64,000 nt of DNA from Straminergon stramineum (taxonomy: Eukaryota; Streptophyta; Bryopsida; Hypnales; Calliergonaceae): NCBI GenBank assembly GCA_963920665.1, contig OY987263.1, positions 42,133,218 to 42,197,217 of the forward strand, in the 5' to 3' direction. This document shows, piece by piece, positions 22,715 through 35,042 of this stretch. The first letter of the stretch is position 1. Each line of letters opens with the position of its first letter. The notes below the pieces were generated by a model. That model worked only from the letters and a program-made list of their open reading frames with translations, had not been told where the DNA came from and made no database searches. The position numbers and the translations under genes are program-made.

Positions 22715-25535
22715 CCTTACTGTTCATCTTGACAGCATATTGAAAAAACAGGATATAACTTAATTTGGATCCTATCAGTATGGTTGCGAATGCTGTGTAC
22801 TGGCAGCATTGTACTTCTGCTTGCTCACACTTATCAATCCAGGAAATACTGGCAGGCAGATATTGGAGTGATTGATGTCAGGAGCTTCCTTCTTTAATAC
22901 TCTTGATTTGAGAAAAATGTGTCCAAAAAAATGACAGGACGTCTAACACATCTTGAATATCTTGATTCTCACTTGAAGTAGAAGGCGGACCAAAAATGAC
23001 AGGATCTGCTTTCAAAAATGTCATGAAAAATGAAATGAAAAAAATAAAACCCTAGGACCAGTGTGAGTAAAGATTCCATTGCGAATGGTTTTATCCCCTA
23101 AATGCCCAAACTGCCTTTTTTGGCAACATAGGGATTTGGGGCAACTTACTACAGATGGAGTTTTTATTCTTTTTCTTTGAAATTTTCACACAACATGTGC
23201 CCGAGGAGTAGCATTAAGGCCCAACAATTTTCATAACTTTTCATTACAAGTTATTGTATGATTATTCATTCTCATTGCTCGGTGAGTAGCCCCGGTAGAC
23301 CCAAAAAAAGTCTTAAAAAATCTCTTTTTTAAGAAATGAAAATTTGATATTGATTTTCTAGTTTTATAGATATGTGGAAAGCTTTGAATCAATTCATTTT
23401 GATTCATGAGATGAAAGTTATGAGGAGTTTTAGTTTGTGGGTAGTTATGGATTCTCTATCCTAAAATAAACTTTGAAGTCCTTCATTTAACTCAATTTTC
23501 AATATTTTTGAAAATAAATTAATATTCCAAGATTTGGATTGTTGATTAAAAAATTGAAACCATTAGAATAGGCATTTTTCAATTCCATAATTAAATACTT
23601 AACAACTTAGTAATTTGAATCATTCTTTAGTTCTTTCTACTTATTATTTTTTTCCTACATGTTGTACAATTCCAAATGATTTGAATTTTTTCAAGAATGT
23701 AGGCAACTTGCCTTGAAAAAAGAACCCAAAAGAGCACCACCATTTTGGAATTTTTTTTCATACAAATGTAACCTTGTGAAGTGTAGCTACCTAATTTTTT
23801 GCAGAGCCAAAAAAAGATTTTTGTCCATTCAAACACTAATATCTTGCAATCTACATGGTAGAAATTTTTGAATTTGTTTTCACATCTTCTCAAACTAATT
23901 TACTACAAGATCCTACAATTACATGTGTCCAAAAATGATATTTTTCAAAAATCTGGTACTTGTATTAGAATTGGCAATTTGGGAGCATTTCTAGTGAAAA
24001 CATAGTCAAATTCACTTAGGGGATAAGTCACATGGACCAAGGTGGCAAGTGTTACCCTAACTACATTTGTCTCACCACTGTTAGTGCATCCAGCCCATCA
24101 AGTGCTGCCATTTTGGAATGTACTAAGGAAGGAATCGAAAAGTGATTGGTAGAAACATCCATTACCAACCACTTAAGCATTTTGTGCATGATCTACAATA
24201 ATAGAGGGCAATCTATATTTCCTACCTCTTTTTCTAGAAATTCAAATTACTATGAATTTTGGAAGCCAAAAGTTGGCCTACCCCCATACCCATTGTATAG
24301 AATTCCCCATAATTGCTCATTATGAGAGTACATCTTGCTAACATGGGAACCATAAATTAGAGACACCTATTATAACACTTTGATACCCACAATGCTATCA
24401 CAACGAAGAAAATTAATTCAAAAACCTAGAAGCGATGGCCCAAAAGTTAGCTTGTTCATTATCACCCATGTGTACAAATCAACCGCCATCAATGTGTGAA
24501 CAAGTTTGTTGAAGTCGATAAACTACTTTACAACTTATTATGTGACGAATAATAAAATAGATGCCACCATTTTTAATAGCTCAAGTTGAAATTTAGACAC
24601 CCTACTAGTTGTCAATAGGGTCTTGGTTGGTAATGGGTGGTTCTACCATAATGTGGAGTAACAATCGTAAGCAACTCTTTCCAAAAGTGTTCGGATCGAG
24701 ATGACTTTTTTGAGTGACCTATTTAGATGCAAAGTTGGACTTTTCGGGTTGCTAAGTTTTGAATTCATTCCATTGGTTTTTGAACTCCTAGATTCAATCT
24801 TGGAAATTGTATTTCACATTAACCCTCAAACGACATTAAGGATGTTTTTTGTCCGATGGATGACAAAGAATCTTCCTATGTAGGACAAAAGTGCAAGTGT
24901 TCATGCTTGGAATTTTGTGCAAAAAAGAGAGATCTTGCAAAGTAGTTTGACCTCCATTGAGTATTTTTTATTTTAATTAAAATTAAATGATGTCACACAG
25001 TACCAAAAGTGGGATGATTTCCACTAAATGAAGTAGAGATTTAAATATTAGTTAATAACAAAAGAAATAGTTGCCTTTCTTTTGATGAGAGTTTTTTCAC
25101 ATTTGGGTGCTTTTAGAACAAGGTTGGAGTACATCTCCTTGTAACGTTTGTTTGGAAAGTCAAAAACTCATAGTTGTACACAATTTAGTTGGCTTCCTCT
25201 CTAAATTACAATATTGGTCCCAGTGGCATGCAAATCCCAACCCAAACAAAGCACCAAAGGGCTTTGTACCTCAATGGTTGCAAAATTGGTTTTGGTATTA
25301 AGTGTTTTTTCTATTGGATTCTTATTGTTTGTTGTCATACACTTGGACAATGACTTCAATCCCATCCAATGATGACCTCCAAAAATTGAGTTTCCAAACA
25401 AAGGCATGACTTTTCCAAAACCTCGGCAATAATAGCATGCACCACACACCATTGTAGAAATTGTCTCTACTTTAGTGAGATGATCAATTACAACTTATCT
25501 AGGAGAAAAATTGAGACTTCTCAGTCATGTGCTGA
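22715..25535. other. AT-rich intergenic DNA
   Basis: No coding sequence is supported. It includes the family repeat at 24.86-25.03 kb. A sequence at 23091-23107 (CCCCTAAATGCCC) is the inverse of one at 20905-20921 (GGGCATTTAGGGG). The pair brackets the coiled-coil gene fragment. Confidence 0.4.
24855..25035 (+). repeat. Dispersed repeat, same family as the foldback at 20 kb
   Basis: It contains GATGGATGACAAAGAATCTT, then the GAGAGATCTTGCA phrase and TTTGACCTCCATTGAGTAT, in the same order as in the left arm of the foldback at 20043-20372. Only one arm is clear here. Confidence 0.6.
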
Positions 25536-25538
25536 AAT

Positions 25539-26596
25539 GGGTGATTGCAAGAAACACTTGCCAATTTCGTTGCGTTTTTTTTTTGGAGCTCTATAACTTT
25601 TGAATTATGAATCCAATTCCAAAACCAAAAAAACTATTTCTAGATATCTTTCTTGTTATTGTATTCCTTATTTTTCAGAAATTATAAAAAATTATTTTAT
25701 ATTTAAAAGTCAATTTTATTAATATGTCACACTTTGACGTTTAGGGGGTTTTTATACTATTGAGTGGTTTAAATTAGTAATTTTCAGCTGAAATTTCTAT
25801 GGTACATTAGTTTAGTAGGCATCCATGTGCCTACCAAAGGAAATCTAAAAATTCATTATTTTATATCCTCTACGTTCGTGCAAATAGGCCTCTCTTGCGC
25901 ACGCAATTCTAAACAATAGAGATAGTTTTGAACTCATTTTTTTGCTCAAATCTCATCATCAGGAAGTCTTCCCAAATGGCCAATTTTTAGTTTTGTTGAA
26001 AATTGTTTTTCATATTTTCTACAAATTAAAACGTCAAAATACATATTTTCCATGACATATTTTGGGACGTAGAATTCTAGCATGGAAAATACGTATTTTG
26101 ACGTCTTAATTTGTAGAAAATATGAAAAACAATTTTCAACAAAACTAAAAATTGTCCATTTGGGAAGACTTCTTGATGATGAGATTTGAGCAAAAAGATG
26201 AGTTCAAAACTATCTCTATTGTTTAGAATTGCGCCCGCAACAAAGGCCTATTTGCACGAACGTAGAGGATATAAAATAATGAATTTTTAGATTTCCTTTG
26301 GTAGGCACATGGATGCCTACTAAACTAATATACCATAGAAATTTCAGCTGAAAATTACTAATTTAAACCACTCAATAGTATAAAAACCCCCTAAACGTCA
26401 AAGTGTGACATATTAACAAAATTGACTTTTAAATATAAAATAATTTTTTAAAATTTCTGAAAAATAAGGAATACAATAACAAGAAAGATATCTAGAAATA
26501 GTTTTTTTGGTTTTGGAATTGGATTCATAATTCAAAAGTTATAGAGCTCCAAAAAAAAAACGAAACGAAACTGGCAGGTGTTTCTTGCAATCACCC
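25539..26596. mobile_element. Long near-perfect hairpin (foldback element), 516-bp arms
   Basis: The left arm is 25539-26054 and the right arm 26081-26596. They are near-perfect reverse complements of equal length around a 26-bp loop. The ends read GGGTGATTGCAAG and CTTGCAATCACCC. Mismatches are few, for example TTCTTGCGCAC against GTTGCGGGCGC. There is no ORF. Flanks read GAAAT on the left and AAATA on the right, so a short AAAT target duplication is possible but not certain. Transcription would give a hairpin RNA of roughly 1 kb, a natural substrate for Dicer-like enzymes. The equivalent place in duplicate B (near 51.5 kb) lacks it. Confidence 0.9.
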
Positions 26597-26689
26597 AAAT
26601 AGAGCAAGGAATACCGTCACATCGTTTCTTTTTTGTCAACTGGTAAAACCTACCTTTGTAACACCTTCTATACACCTACATGACCTTCC

Positions 26690-27841
26690 ATCACACTAGC
26701 ATTTTAAATTCTCAAAGATGAATATGTCATAGCTCTTGCATCTACACTTATTAATCTTGTTTGAGTGTTTGCAATAATGTACAAAATTCATACTTTTTTG
26801 ACTCTTGAATGTTAGAGTGTTGATATAATGTCCACAAAAAGTACATTTTATAGTGACTTTGGTATTGCATGTGACATTGATTTTGATCACTCACTATTAG
26901 GACAAAGCAGTGCAGTTTCAGACATTATAGAATCCACGAGGGTCCAAAAGGGGATGCTCACAAAAAAAGTACAAAGTCATGCAAATCAACGACTGCAAAG
27001 AGATCACTATTGGGGCCTCCCAAACTCCACAGACTACCCCTTGCTCACAACGAATGATCTTGTGTTTCGTATCTCAAAGCTACTACAACATGCATGCTTT
27101 AGTTGGGCATGTACTAAGAACGACTTCTTGGATGGCATTCTCACTCTACCAATCTTTGTTGTGGATGTAAAGGTGAGAAATTACAAGGGGATCTCACAGA
27201 GACAAACACGACACAGAGAGAAGAAATTGCAAAAACAACAGGCCTAACAAAATTGAGGTTCTCGCACAATTTTGTAGCTCAGACAATGAAAGAGTCGCAA
27301 ATGTTTCCGATATTCAATAGACACATGCTGGAGAGAAAAGAATATTGAACTGAAGGAATCCTCGTACGAGACTAAACATTTCGATTGCCACCAAGAGCAA
27401 GGACCAGAGGTCAAGACATGTATCGTTTTAACAACGATTTCTCAAACCAATCAGCAACAATTCCTGACACCCTTATAAGAGAGATATAGAAGAATCGAAA
27501 ACCAAGCTCAACCTCCGAGTGCATCCTCTACCCATTCACATTGTCGAATTCCACCTGCTACGCCGACAAGGAACTGAATTCCATTGCCTTGCAAACAAAT
27601 TGTTAAAAGCATCACCACCCCTCCAAAATATACCATCTTCTCTTTCCAAATCAAGTCACATGCTTGGGGATGTTGTTAACTCCGTATCAAAAGCACTCAA
27701 AGAAGAGGCCAATGAGTTGCAACCTATGTTTTAGTTGGGTCAAACAGCTGCAATTCCTAGATCTTGACAGTTCAATTTGCATAGAATTCTCCAGAGTGTG
27801 TGAGCATGCTTTGAATTTGGGCGCTTGTTACCTGCTACTCG
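26690..27841 (-). other. Conserved 3' flank of TNL1
   Basis: This block closely matches 51.70-52.87 kb downstream of TNL2. It carries plus-strand ORFs (26828-27247 here, 51978-52277 there) that end at matching points. Differences between the copies often change residues, break the N-terminal half of the frame and shift frame further on, so protein constraint is not evident. I read it as 3' UTR or flank of the minus-strand TNL genes. Confidence 0.45.
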
Positions 27842-28378
27842 TCATTTAGGGCCATACTTAGCGATTTGAAGTGGAGGTGCACCCAAAACTCTCTCCTCAT
27901 ATTTGCCCTCCGGACAGATTTTACAAAATAAACTCCCCTTCCTCGTTCCGCATAAAGGAATTAGTACCTTTTGTTGATGAAAGTCCAATCTTAATTGACA
28001 TTCTGAATGCATCCCCCCCTCTCTTGAAAAGGGCACCGGCTTCAACAAAGGCAACTTCGAAAGCATTTGAATATCTTCCTCATGAAGCTTGAGCTCATAA
28101 CATCTGCTAAGGTTGAGGAGATAGAGATTCTTCGAGTTACTCAAGTCCGGCAACCGCAACAATTGATGGCAACCAAGTATGAGGAATCTGAGGTTCTTCA
28201 AGTTACTCAAGTCCGGCAACCGCAACAATTGATTGCAACCAGAAAGGTGAAGAGTTCGCAATGCATGGAGATCCCCCACTCCTTCCAAGGACACCAATCT
28301 GTCACTCCCTTGCAAGTACAGGGCTTCCAATTTGTTCAATCCATCAAGATTCAGGCCATTTACTAATGGAGAACAAGT
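27842..28378 (-). pseudogene. Untranslated C-terminal LRR part of TNL1, beyond the premature stop
   Basis: In frame after the TAG at 28379-28381, the LRR sequence continues for 178 codons to the ancestral stop. It includes LVSLEGVGDLHALRTLHLSG and the C-terminal tail with FHQQKVLIPLCG. It aligns with the end of TNL2, including the last residues YGPK against YGPV. It also carries a duplicated LRR block around LLRLPDLSN, present twice here and once in TNL2. Confidence 0.85.
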
Positions 28379-31300
28379 CTAAGAAAGATTCCGAAGCTGG
28401 CATCGAAAGGAATTTTGTGCACCCACCACTGCACTCTCAACGCTTCTGCTGCCCGATCTTAATTCCAAATCAAGAAACTCCGTGGGAGCAAGCAGACTAG
28501 GCAACTTTAACTTACTACAACGATAAATACCTAATTCCTCCAAGCGGGTAAGGTGATCCACTCCCGAAATATCAACAAGATCCTTGCAATCCATAATACG
28601 AATAGATTGCAGGTGGGATGGCCGTCTGACTGAGAGGCCAGACAAAATTTGCAACTTTGAAATTGCATCAAGGTGCACTGTTTCCAGGGATCCACAATTG
28701 CTCAAATCCAACGTATTCGCTTCCAAATAAACGAGCCTTAGTTTTGACAAATTGTAACACTTGGCGAAGAAGTCTGGCCCAAACACCACATTCCCACCGG
28801 ACATGAACAATGTCTTGAGAGACAACGGAAGGGACCCCACAATATGAGTACTCCACCCCACAATACGACTACCCCGACCACGGGCATCAAATTCCCATGT
28901 AAAACGGGTGAGGTTCCCCAATGTTTCCAAACCCTCAAGGCTACAAAGCTCTACATTATCAGATAAATGCAATGCCCTTAAGCACCTCAAGGGCTCTAAA
29001 TTAAAACCTCCTCCTCCCCAATGCAACCCTTGCAAATGCAATACCTCAACATTGGAAAAATGATCCCACTGGATTTTCTTCAACCTTTCAATTCGAGTAG
29101 CAATTTGGCAATGCTCCTCAAGAAATAAGTTGGGTTGCTTGATATTAAGGTGTACCAAGTCCGGCCAACACCTTCCCTCTGGTGTCTTTTCAAGCTTGGT
29201 GAGATCGCCATTGTCAATATACAACCACTTTTGCATTCTCAAGTCTCCTGTGTCATTGAAAGATCCTTTTGCTTCAAGTTCAACAAACTCTAAATGCAAA
29301 TCATGCATGCGGATTTTTCCAAATCCCAAATTCACCTCTTGGAACAAGCCTCGGTGTTTCAAATTCTCCAACTGCCATTCCAACACCAGTAGGAATAATT
29401 TTGTAAGACATACTATTTACCCAACAGGAGGTGAATTTTGATAGGTTCAATAATTTAAAAAACACGTGGCTTACATGACTAAGACATCCTTGAAATCCAT
29501 CAAAAATGATTCAAATCAAAACTCTAATCAAATGAATCAATTTCTAGTTTTCACACTACCACTACATTCCATTTACCTTCCTTGACAAACAATGTAATAT
29601 GAAAGAGTTTCACAACTTTAAAGAACTCACAATTTAACTTTACATCCAACTTGGTAACATTGCTACTAGTGCAACTTGTTTCGAATCATAAGCCACATTC
29701 AAAGTTGTACAATTCATTATCAACTTCCAACCTCTATCTCCTATTCAATATCTCAAATGTTAGCCTAAAGTACAAATGGATTCCAATAGGGTTTTCTAAG
29801 TGAAAAATAACAAGATTAGACATCATTTATTACCAAAGACAACTACAAATAAGAGGTGAAAAAATAAAAACTACTAGAAATAGAAAGCATAGTATGCAAA
29901 ACTTGAGAAAGATAAATGCAAATAATATACCTGAAGCTGAACTTCATCTTCCTTTCCCTCGTGCAAGTTGTACAACCACTGGATCTCTGAAGTTCCAAAA
30001 TACTCCTTAGCTAATTCAATGAGATGTTTAGTTTGCTTGCAGAGTTTACAGAGCCCCACATCCATGAACAAACCCTGTTCAATAGGCGACAGTGTGTCAA
30101 AAAGGCTCTTTAAAAAACCATAGACTTCATTTTTCCCCGGTATAGAACGAAAACTTCGAACCTTTGGCAAATTCTTTTCCCATTCCAAAGGATTCTTGCC
30201 ATGATAGTTTGAATGGGAACCCAAAATACGCAAAGCCAAAGGATGGTAATGGTAACCAAGTCCATCTCCCTTAGAAAAATAACATCTTCGGATGCACTCC
30301 AAAATGCAAGCCTTATCTTGATCTCCAATAAATTCCTTTCCTTCGGCAGCATAGTGCAAGAACAATTTCATTGCTTCCACCTTTTCAAGCTCTGGCATCT
30401 CAACACAAGCATCTCCATCTATCCCCATGCTCTCAAGATGACTCTTGGAACGAGCAGTCACAATCACCAAACTTTCCTTATGATAAGGAAAATGCATAAA
30501 CTTATTTGCATACTCAATTGATTGGTTGTGGAAAGAGACATTGTCAACAACCAAAAGGACTTTATGCCTGGGAAGATTCTTACGCAAAGCATGGATGCAC
30601 TGCTCACATTTAAGAATTCAAAATGTTAGTCATCTCAATGGATTCCATTTCAATACAATGAGCTAATTGTTAAACAAGCATGACCAAACAAAACATTGAG
30701 CCACCCAAATTGAATCCATGATTTCAATCACAAGCATCTTAGAGGTGGAAGTAGTAACGTTTCTTCACACACTTAAATAGAAGTGTACATGATCCAAGGA
30801 GTTTAGAAATGCATAACTAACACTAGGCTACAAAACATGGTCAAGAGAAAATAAAGACTACAAAACAATAACACAAGGCTACAAATGATAACAAGAAACA
30901 ACAATGTATCATTACTTCAAAATCACTTCTCCCATATTATGGGCTCCCATAACTTTAAGCACTTGCAAGCAAATCTAAAGCATTGAAACTAAAAATCTCA
31001 CCTGCCCTTCATTCCATTGTTGAATAACCTCCACACTTTTCTTCATCAAGTCTCTCAATACCTTTTGAAAACATTCTTCATATTTAAACCCTGGAACACT
31101 TTCGAATACTACATGACACACCCTTCCTTCATACTCGCTTGAAAGTTCATTGCACAATGTCATGCAAATCGTGGTCTTACCAATGCCACCAACTCCATAA
31201 ATACCAACCACTTTTACATTGAATTTTTGGGAAACATCAATTGCTTCAATCTTCTCACCAAGGACCTGTAAAGCCCAACCGAACAACAATGCAATAAAAT

Positions 31301-32119
31301 GAGTTCTCTTCACATTCAACACTCAATAGAGACAAAAATCGAAATGTGCCATCCATACCTTCCAAAGATTAAGAAAAGCAACAAAACAAACCTATCAAAT
31401 GCAACAAAACCAACCTCAAGCAAACTAGGGTAACCATGGAATCTTATATCCCAATGTCAACCAAATTGAAAGTAAAGATATGCACTCAATTTGGTACCTT
31501 ACAAATACGGGATTTGCCTTGCACATGGGAATCATCCCACTTCATATCAGGAGCAATGGACTTGCAAACATGGGATACAATCTGCTTTTCATAAGCAAGA
31601 ATCTTCTTTGACATTGCATCATACTCCATGCCATTGAATTCACCTAGAACATCCAATGCATGCTTCCACTCACTCACTTTAATTCTACGCTTTGGATCTT
31701 TCTTTGCCCAAGTCCTCCACTTTTGAATCCACTTCTTTCGCTTGGATGCATCTTTGAAATCATCCACACAAAGTCCATAAAACAAAGGTAATATCTTTGG
31801 CCCATTCCTAGAACTCTTGGATTCAAGGTGCAGTTTATGAGCTTTGACAAAGGCACTCAATTCAATCATCGCCCATTTCGACTTAAAATACTCATCCGAC
31901 ACAACCACAATCAACATTTCACATTGTTTAATAGCTGCCAAGATCAACTTCGCAAATCTTTTACCCTTGGGCAAGCTGCGCCTATCAAAGAAAGGATAGT
32001 GGAACCGAACTTCCAAGGCTTCGCACAAGTGTTCCACAAACTCCTTTTGAACTCCACTGTGACTTAAAAAAATCTTGTGTTCAGGATCCAACACGGGATC
32101 ATCATTGGAGGCTTCCTTC
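28379..32119 (-). CDS. TNL1: TIR-NB-ARC-LRR immune receptor, LRR truncated by TAG
   Basis: Exons on the minus strand are TIR 32119-31498, NB-ARC part 1 31265-31002, NB-ARC part 2 30602-29931, and LRR 29371 to the TAG at 28379. All introns are phase 0 GT-AG. The TIR domain starts HKIFLSHSGVQKEFVEHL. Its SDEYFKSKWAMIEL holds the Glu expected to be the NADase catalytic residue. NB-ARC shows the P-loop GVGGIGKTT, kinase-2 LLVVDNVS, RNBS-B VIVTARSK, a GLPL-type HPLALRILG and an MHD motif (IRMHDLHLEF). LRRs follow. The protein would be about 850 residues plus a missing 5' exon, as no in-frame ATG lies before the TIR acceptor. The TAG replaces TGG of TNL2 and removes about 178 residues. Such receptors act in the cytoplasm or nucleus and trigger defence. 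The truncated product may be non-functional or act as a partner. Confidence 0.85.
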
Positions 32120-32199
32120 CTACAATCATGTCACCAAATCTTCATTTAGAATAGGATGACACAAAGCAAATAGAGAAACACAATTCCATAGTTACAAAG

Positions 32200-32931
32200 C
32201 AAAACATGAGTTCAAAAGAATGAAAGGAGTTGGAAACAACGAAAAAGCCATCACCACACCACCTAGAGAAGACAAACCTCATTCACATAAACATGTTAAG
32301 GGTTTGGCACATTACCAATGCATGTGGTCACCTTCTAAACCATCTCCCACATCAGACTCCTTTTCCTCATTGCACACCTACAAGTACATCATGTATTACA
32401 TCCTTCATTCCATGCTTCACATAATATCATCCATATAAGATCTTGGTCCTTATCTAGATAGGCAGACATTCACATCAATACTGCATACTTTCCTGGTTTT
32501 GCCCAATGATTCGATCCAACTCCTAAAAATATGGAGAAGCCACTACATGTCAATTTTCACATTTTGCTTGCAATGATTAGATATATTTTTGCTTGGAGGG
32601 TCGAGTCACATCCAAGTAGGCGAAAAGAAAGCGAGGTACCTCAGTAATCTCCAACCGAGAGTCATACTGCAAGTCCTCCCGCGACTCAGCTTGGTCGAAC
32701 ATGCCTTTCCGCAAGCCTTCCCTTTTTACTTCCCTGGACCTATCCAAAGAGTAAATGATATGAAACTGAAAGCATAATACTCAAAGTATAGTAAGACTTC
32801 AGAAAGTGCGTGAAACTAGCAAAGAAAACGACAAAGCACTTGCATAGAACTTTCTACATGTAAACAGGGAGAGAGGTCGGCTATAGGAACAATCAATCCT
32901 CAAACCGCTCCTAAAGGTTTCATTTCCAAAT
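32200..32931 (-). other. Spacer between TNL1 and SR1
   Basis: This stretch holds the unlocated 5' exon or promoter of TNL1 and the 3' UTR of SR1. It matches 57.1-57.93 kb, and parts of it match 43.69-44.75 kb. No ORF is conserved. Confidence 0.5.
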
Positions 32932-34642
32932 CTAGAATTTGAAGAAAACCTCTGCATTAATTTCACTTTCCGAGAGTAGAAGTTGAGGGGGTAAGGATAA
33001 TCGTCTACAAACGTACTCTTCGAGCATGTCCTCATCCTCTGGATTTGACGAAGTCTCGAGGTTCACCTGCCAAAAAGCACAACCAATAACACAAGATTTA
33101 TCAAATATTATAACTCAAAGAAATAATATATTCACATTGACGCCTAAACGTCCAAAGTAATCACGAGAATTGACAATTCGAGAAAAATCATTATTAAGTA
33201 CTAATTGGAAGAATATTTTGAAAGTGATACACAAATACAAGTTGGAAGATTCCATCTGTACAGTTGGAATCTCCAATGCTATTACCAAAAAATTTCTATA
33301 CATCTTGAAAGGGAAATTTCAAAATTCCTTCTAAATTTGATTACGAGCAAAATATTATCCTTTTTTGGATAAATTTTTTTGGACTGGATTTGAATTAGGT
33401 GAAGAAAATTGTCGATGGAAAGGCGAGGGATGCAGACCGACACAACAAATAAAAACTTACAACACAAAATACACGGTTGGCTCTCTTTTCTACCTTCTCT
33501 TTCTTTTTGTTTCTCTTCTCTTGATCTCGTTCCTTCTCCTCCATCTTCCGTTTCTTCAACACAATCAAATGAGATAGTTATTGTAAGTATAACATGTTGC
33601 CTGCAGAAATCGTAGCACAAAAAGAATAAAAGGAGGTAACAGTGGAAAGAATGTAAAGGTAGAGCAAAAGAGAGACATATCAAGGCATTCCAGACACATC
33701 GTGGTCTACCTTCTCCTTCTTCTGTCTTCGTTCCTCTTTCCTCTCACGCTCAGCTTTCTCCTTTGGCTTGAGCCGGTTTCGCCGCTTGGCTCTCCTGGAC
33801 TCATCTTCACTATCTTCAGAGCTCTCTCCAGACGTGCCTTCCGTCTCTGATTCATCCCGCTCTGACTCTAAACGTACATGCTGACGGTGCTTAGTCTTGG
33901 ACTTCCGACTCTGGTGATTTTTGCTTCTTGACTTCTTCCTCTTCCATCCTCTGCCACTCTCACCATCTACATCTGCATCCTCGCTGGAGTAGCCCCTTGA
34001 ACGCAATTCTACCTTCTCCTTCTTCCGTCTTCGTTCCTCCATTCTCTCACGCTCAATTTTCTCCTTTTGCTTGAGCCGTTTTTGCCTCTTGGTTCTCCTG
34101 GACTCATCTTCACTATCTTCAGAGCTCTCTTTAGATGTTCCTTCGGTCTGTGATTCATCCTCCTCTGACGCTAAACGGACATGCCGACGGTGCTTACTCT
34201 TGGACTTCCGACCCTGATGATTTTTGCTTCTTGACTTCTTTTTCTTCCTTCGTCTGTCACTCTCACTGTCTGCATCTGCGTCCTCGCTAGAGTCGCCACT
34301 TAAACGCAATTCGACTTTTTGATCCTCTTTGCTGCTGTTTCTAGCACCTGCCTTCTCATCAACTTCCATACCGTTTTTCCTGGCCACTTCCCTGCCATTG
34401 TCCTCCTCCGACATACTTTCTGCATTCCTGTTACTCACCTCATGGCCTCCACTGGCTTCATGTTCCTGAGCTGAATTTTTGTGCCTATGCTTCTCTACAG
34501 CGCCGGGAGAACGAGAGCGCTTGAGTCTCTGTTCTGCGGAGGAAGGGCTAGCAGAACGGTGCCGCCTGCGGCGCTTGCCTCGGTCTCTCTCTAAGCTGCG
34601 AGAGCGGCGACGTTCGTCGCTCTCCTTGTCATCCGCAGCCAT
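32932..34642 (-). CDS. SR1: Ser/Arg/Lys/Glu-rich nuclear-type protein, intact copy
   Basis: Three exons are predicted. Exon 1 spans 34642-33710 (ATG to AAG|GTAGAC), exon 2 33553-33494 (20 codons, donor AAG|GTAGAA) and exon 3 33066-32932 (44 codons plus TAG). The product is about 375 residues. It opens MAADDKESDERRRSRSLER, followed by RS and KR clusters. An internal direct repeat of roughly 100 residues is present twice. Each copy runs from a VELR start through SSEDAD, KKSRSKNHQ, ESSEDSEDESRR and an ERERxEERRxKKEK end. The C-terminal 44 residues are acidic then hydrophobic. Composition fits a disordered, phosphorylated splicing-associated or chromatin protein, but I recognise no family. It is duplicated as SR2 with exon sizes conserved exactly (933 and 60 nt). 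Confidence 0.7.
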
Positions 34643-34799
34643 CGCCTCCTAAACCCCTAAAGCACCAAGCATTTTTAGTCTGAAAATGACGACTTCATTT
34701 GTAAAAAAATATAATTAAGATGTGACCAAATTTTATATTACCAGAGTCGGTGAAAAACATAGAGTGTGTTGGTCCAAATTTGAACAAATTGGGCAAAAA

Positions 34800-35000
34800 C
34801 TTAGCCGTGGTATGATCTACTCAGAAATGCTGAAATCCATGAGGTCCCGTTATATCGTTGGGGGTGAACAGATCCAAGCTCTCACCGTATGGAGAACGGA
34901 TGATGAGGATTAGGCTTGAAAGGACTAGTGCAGGGATCAGAACTGCGACCAGTTCTTCAAACTGAACCTGTACAAACACACAATTGAAAATAAGTATAAA
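34800..35000 (-). other. Possible upstream exon encoding a hydrophobic segment
   Basis: Between an acceptor (TTTGTACAG|GTTCAG) and a possible donor (TACG|GTGAGA) lies a frame reading VQFEELVAVLIPALVL and then SSLILIIRSPYG, a single membrane-like segment. Duplicate B keeps the acceptor and most residues at about 59.80-59.89 kb but changes the donor neighbourhood. No other exon of this gene was identified, and splicing to SR1 is possible. Function unknown. Confidence 0.35.
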
Positions 35001-35042
35001 ATCAAGTAAAATCATTGAGCTATTCAAATGCATGCTGCACAC

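Noticed and set aside
26828..27247. 139-codon ORF with a partial counterpart at 51978-52277
   Set aside because: The N-terminal half is not kept in copy B and substitutions are mostly residue-changing. It is better explained as TNL 3' flank.
29400..29420. Splice acceptor AATAG|TATG for the TNL1 LRR exon
   Set aside because: It would put the exon out of frame and is absent in TNL2. The CAG|TTGGAG acceptor is conserved in all three paralogues and keeps phase 0.
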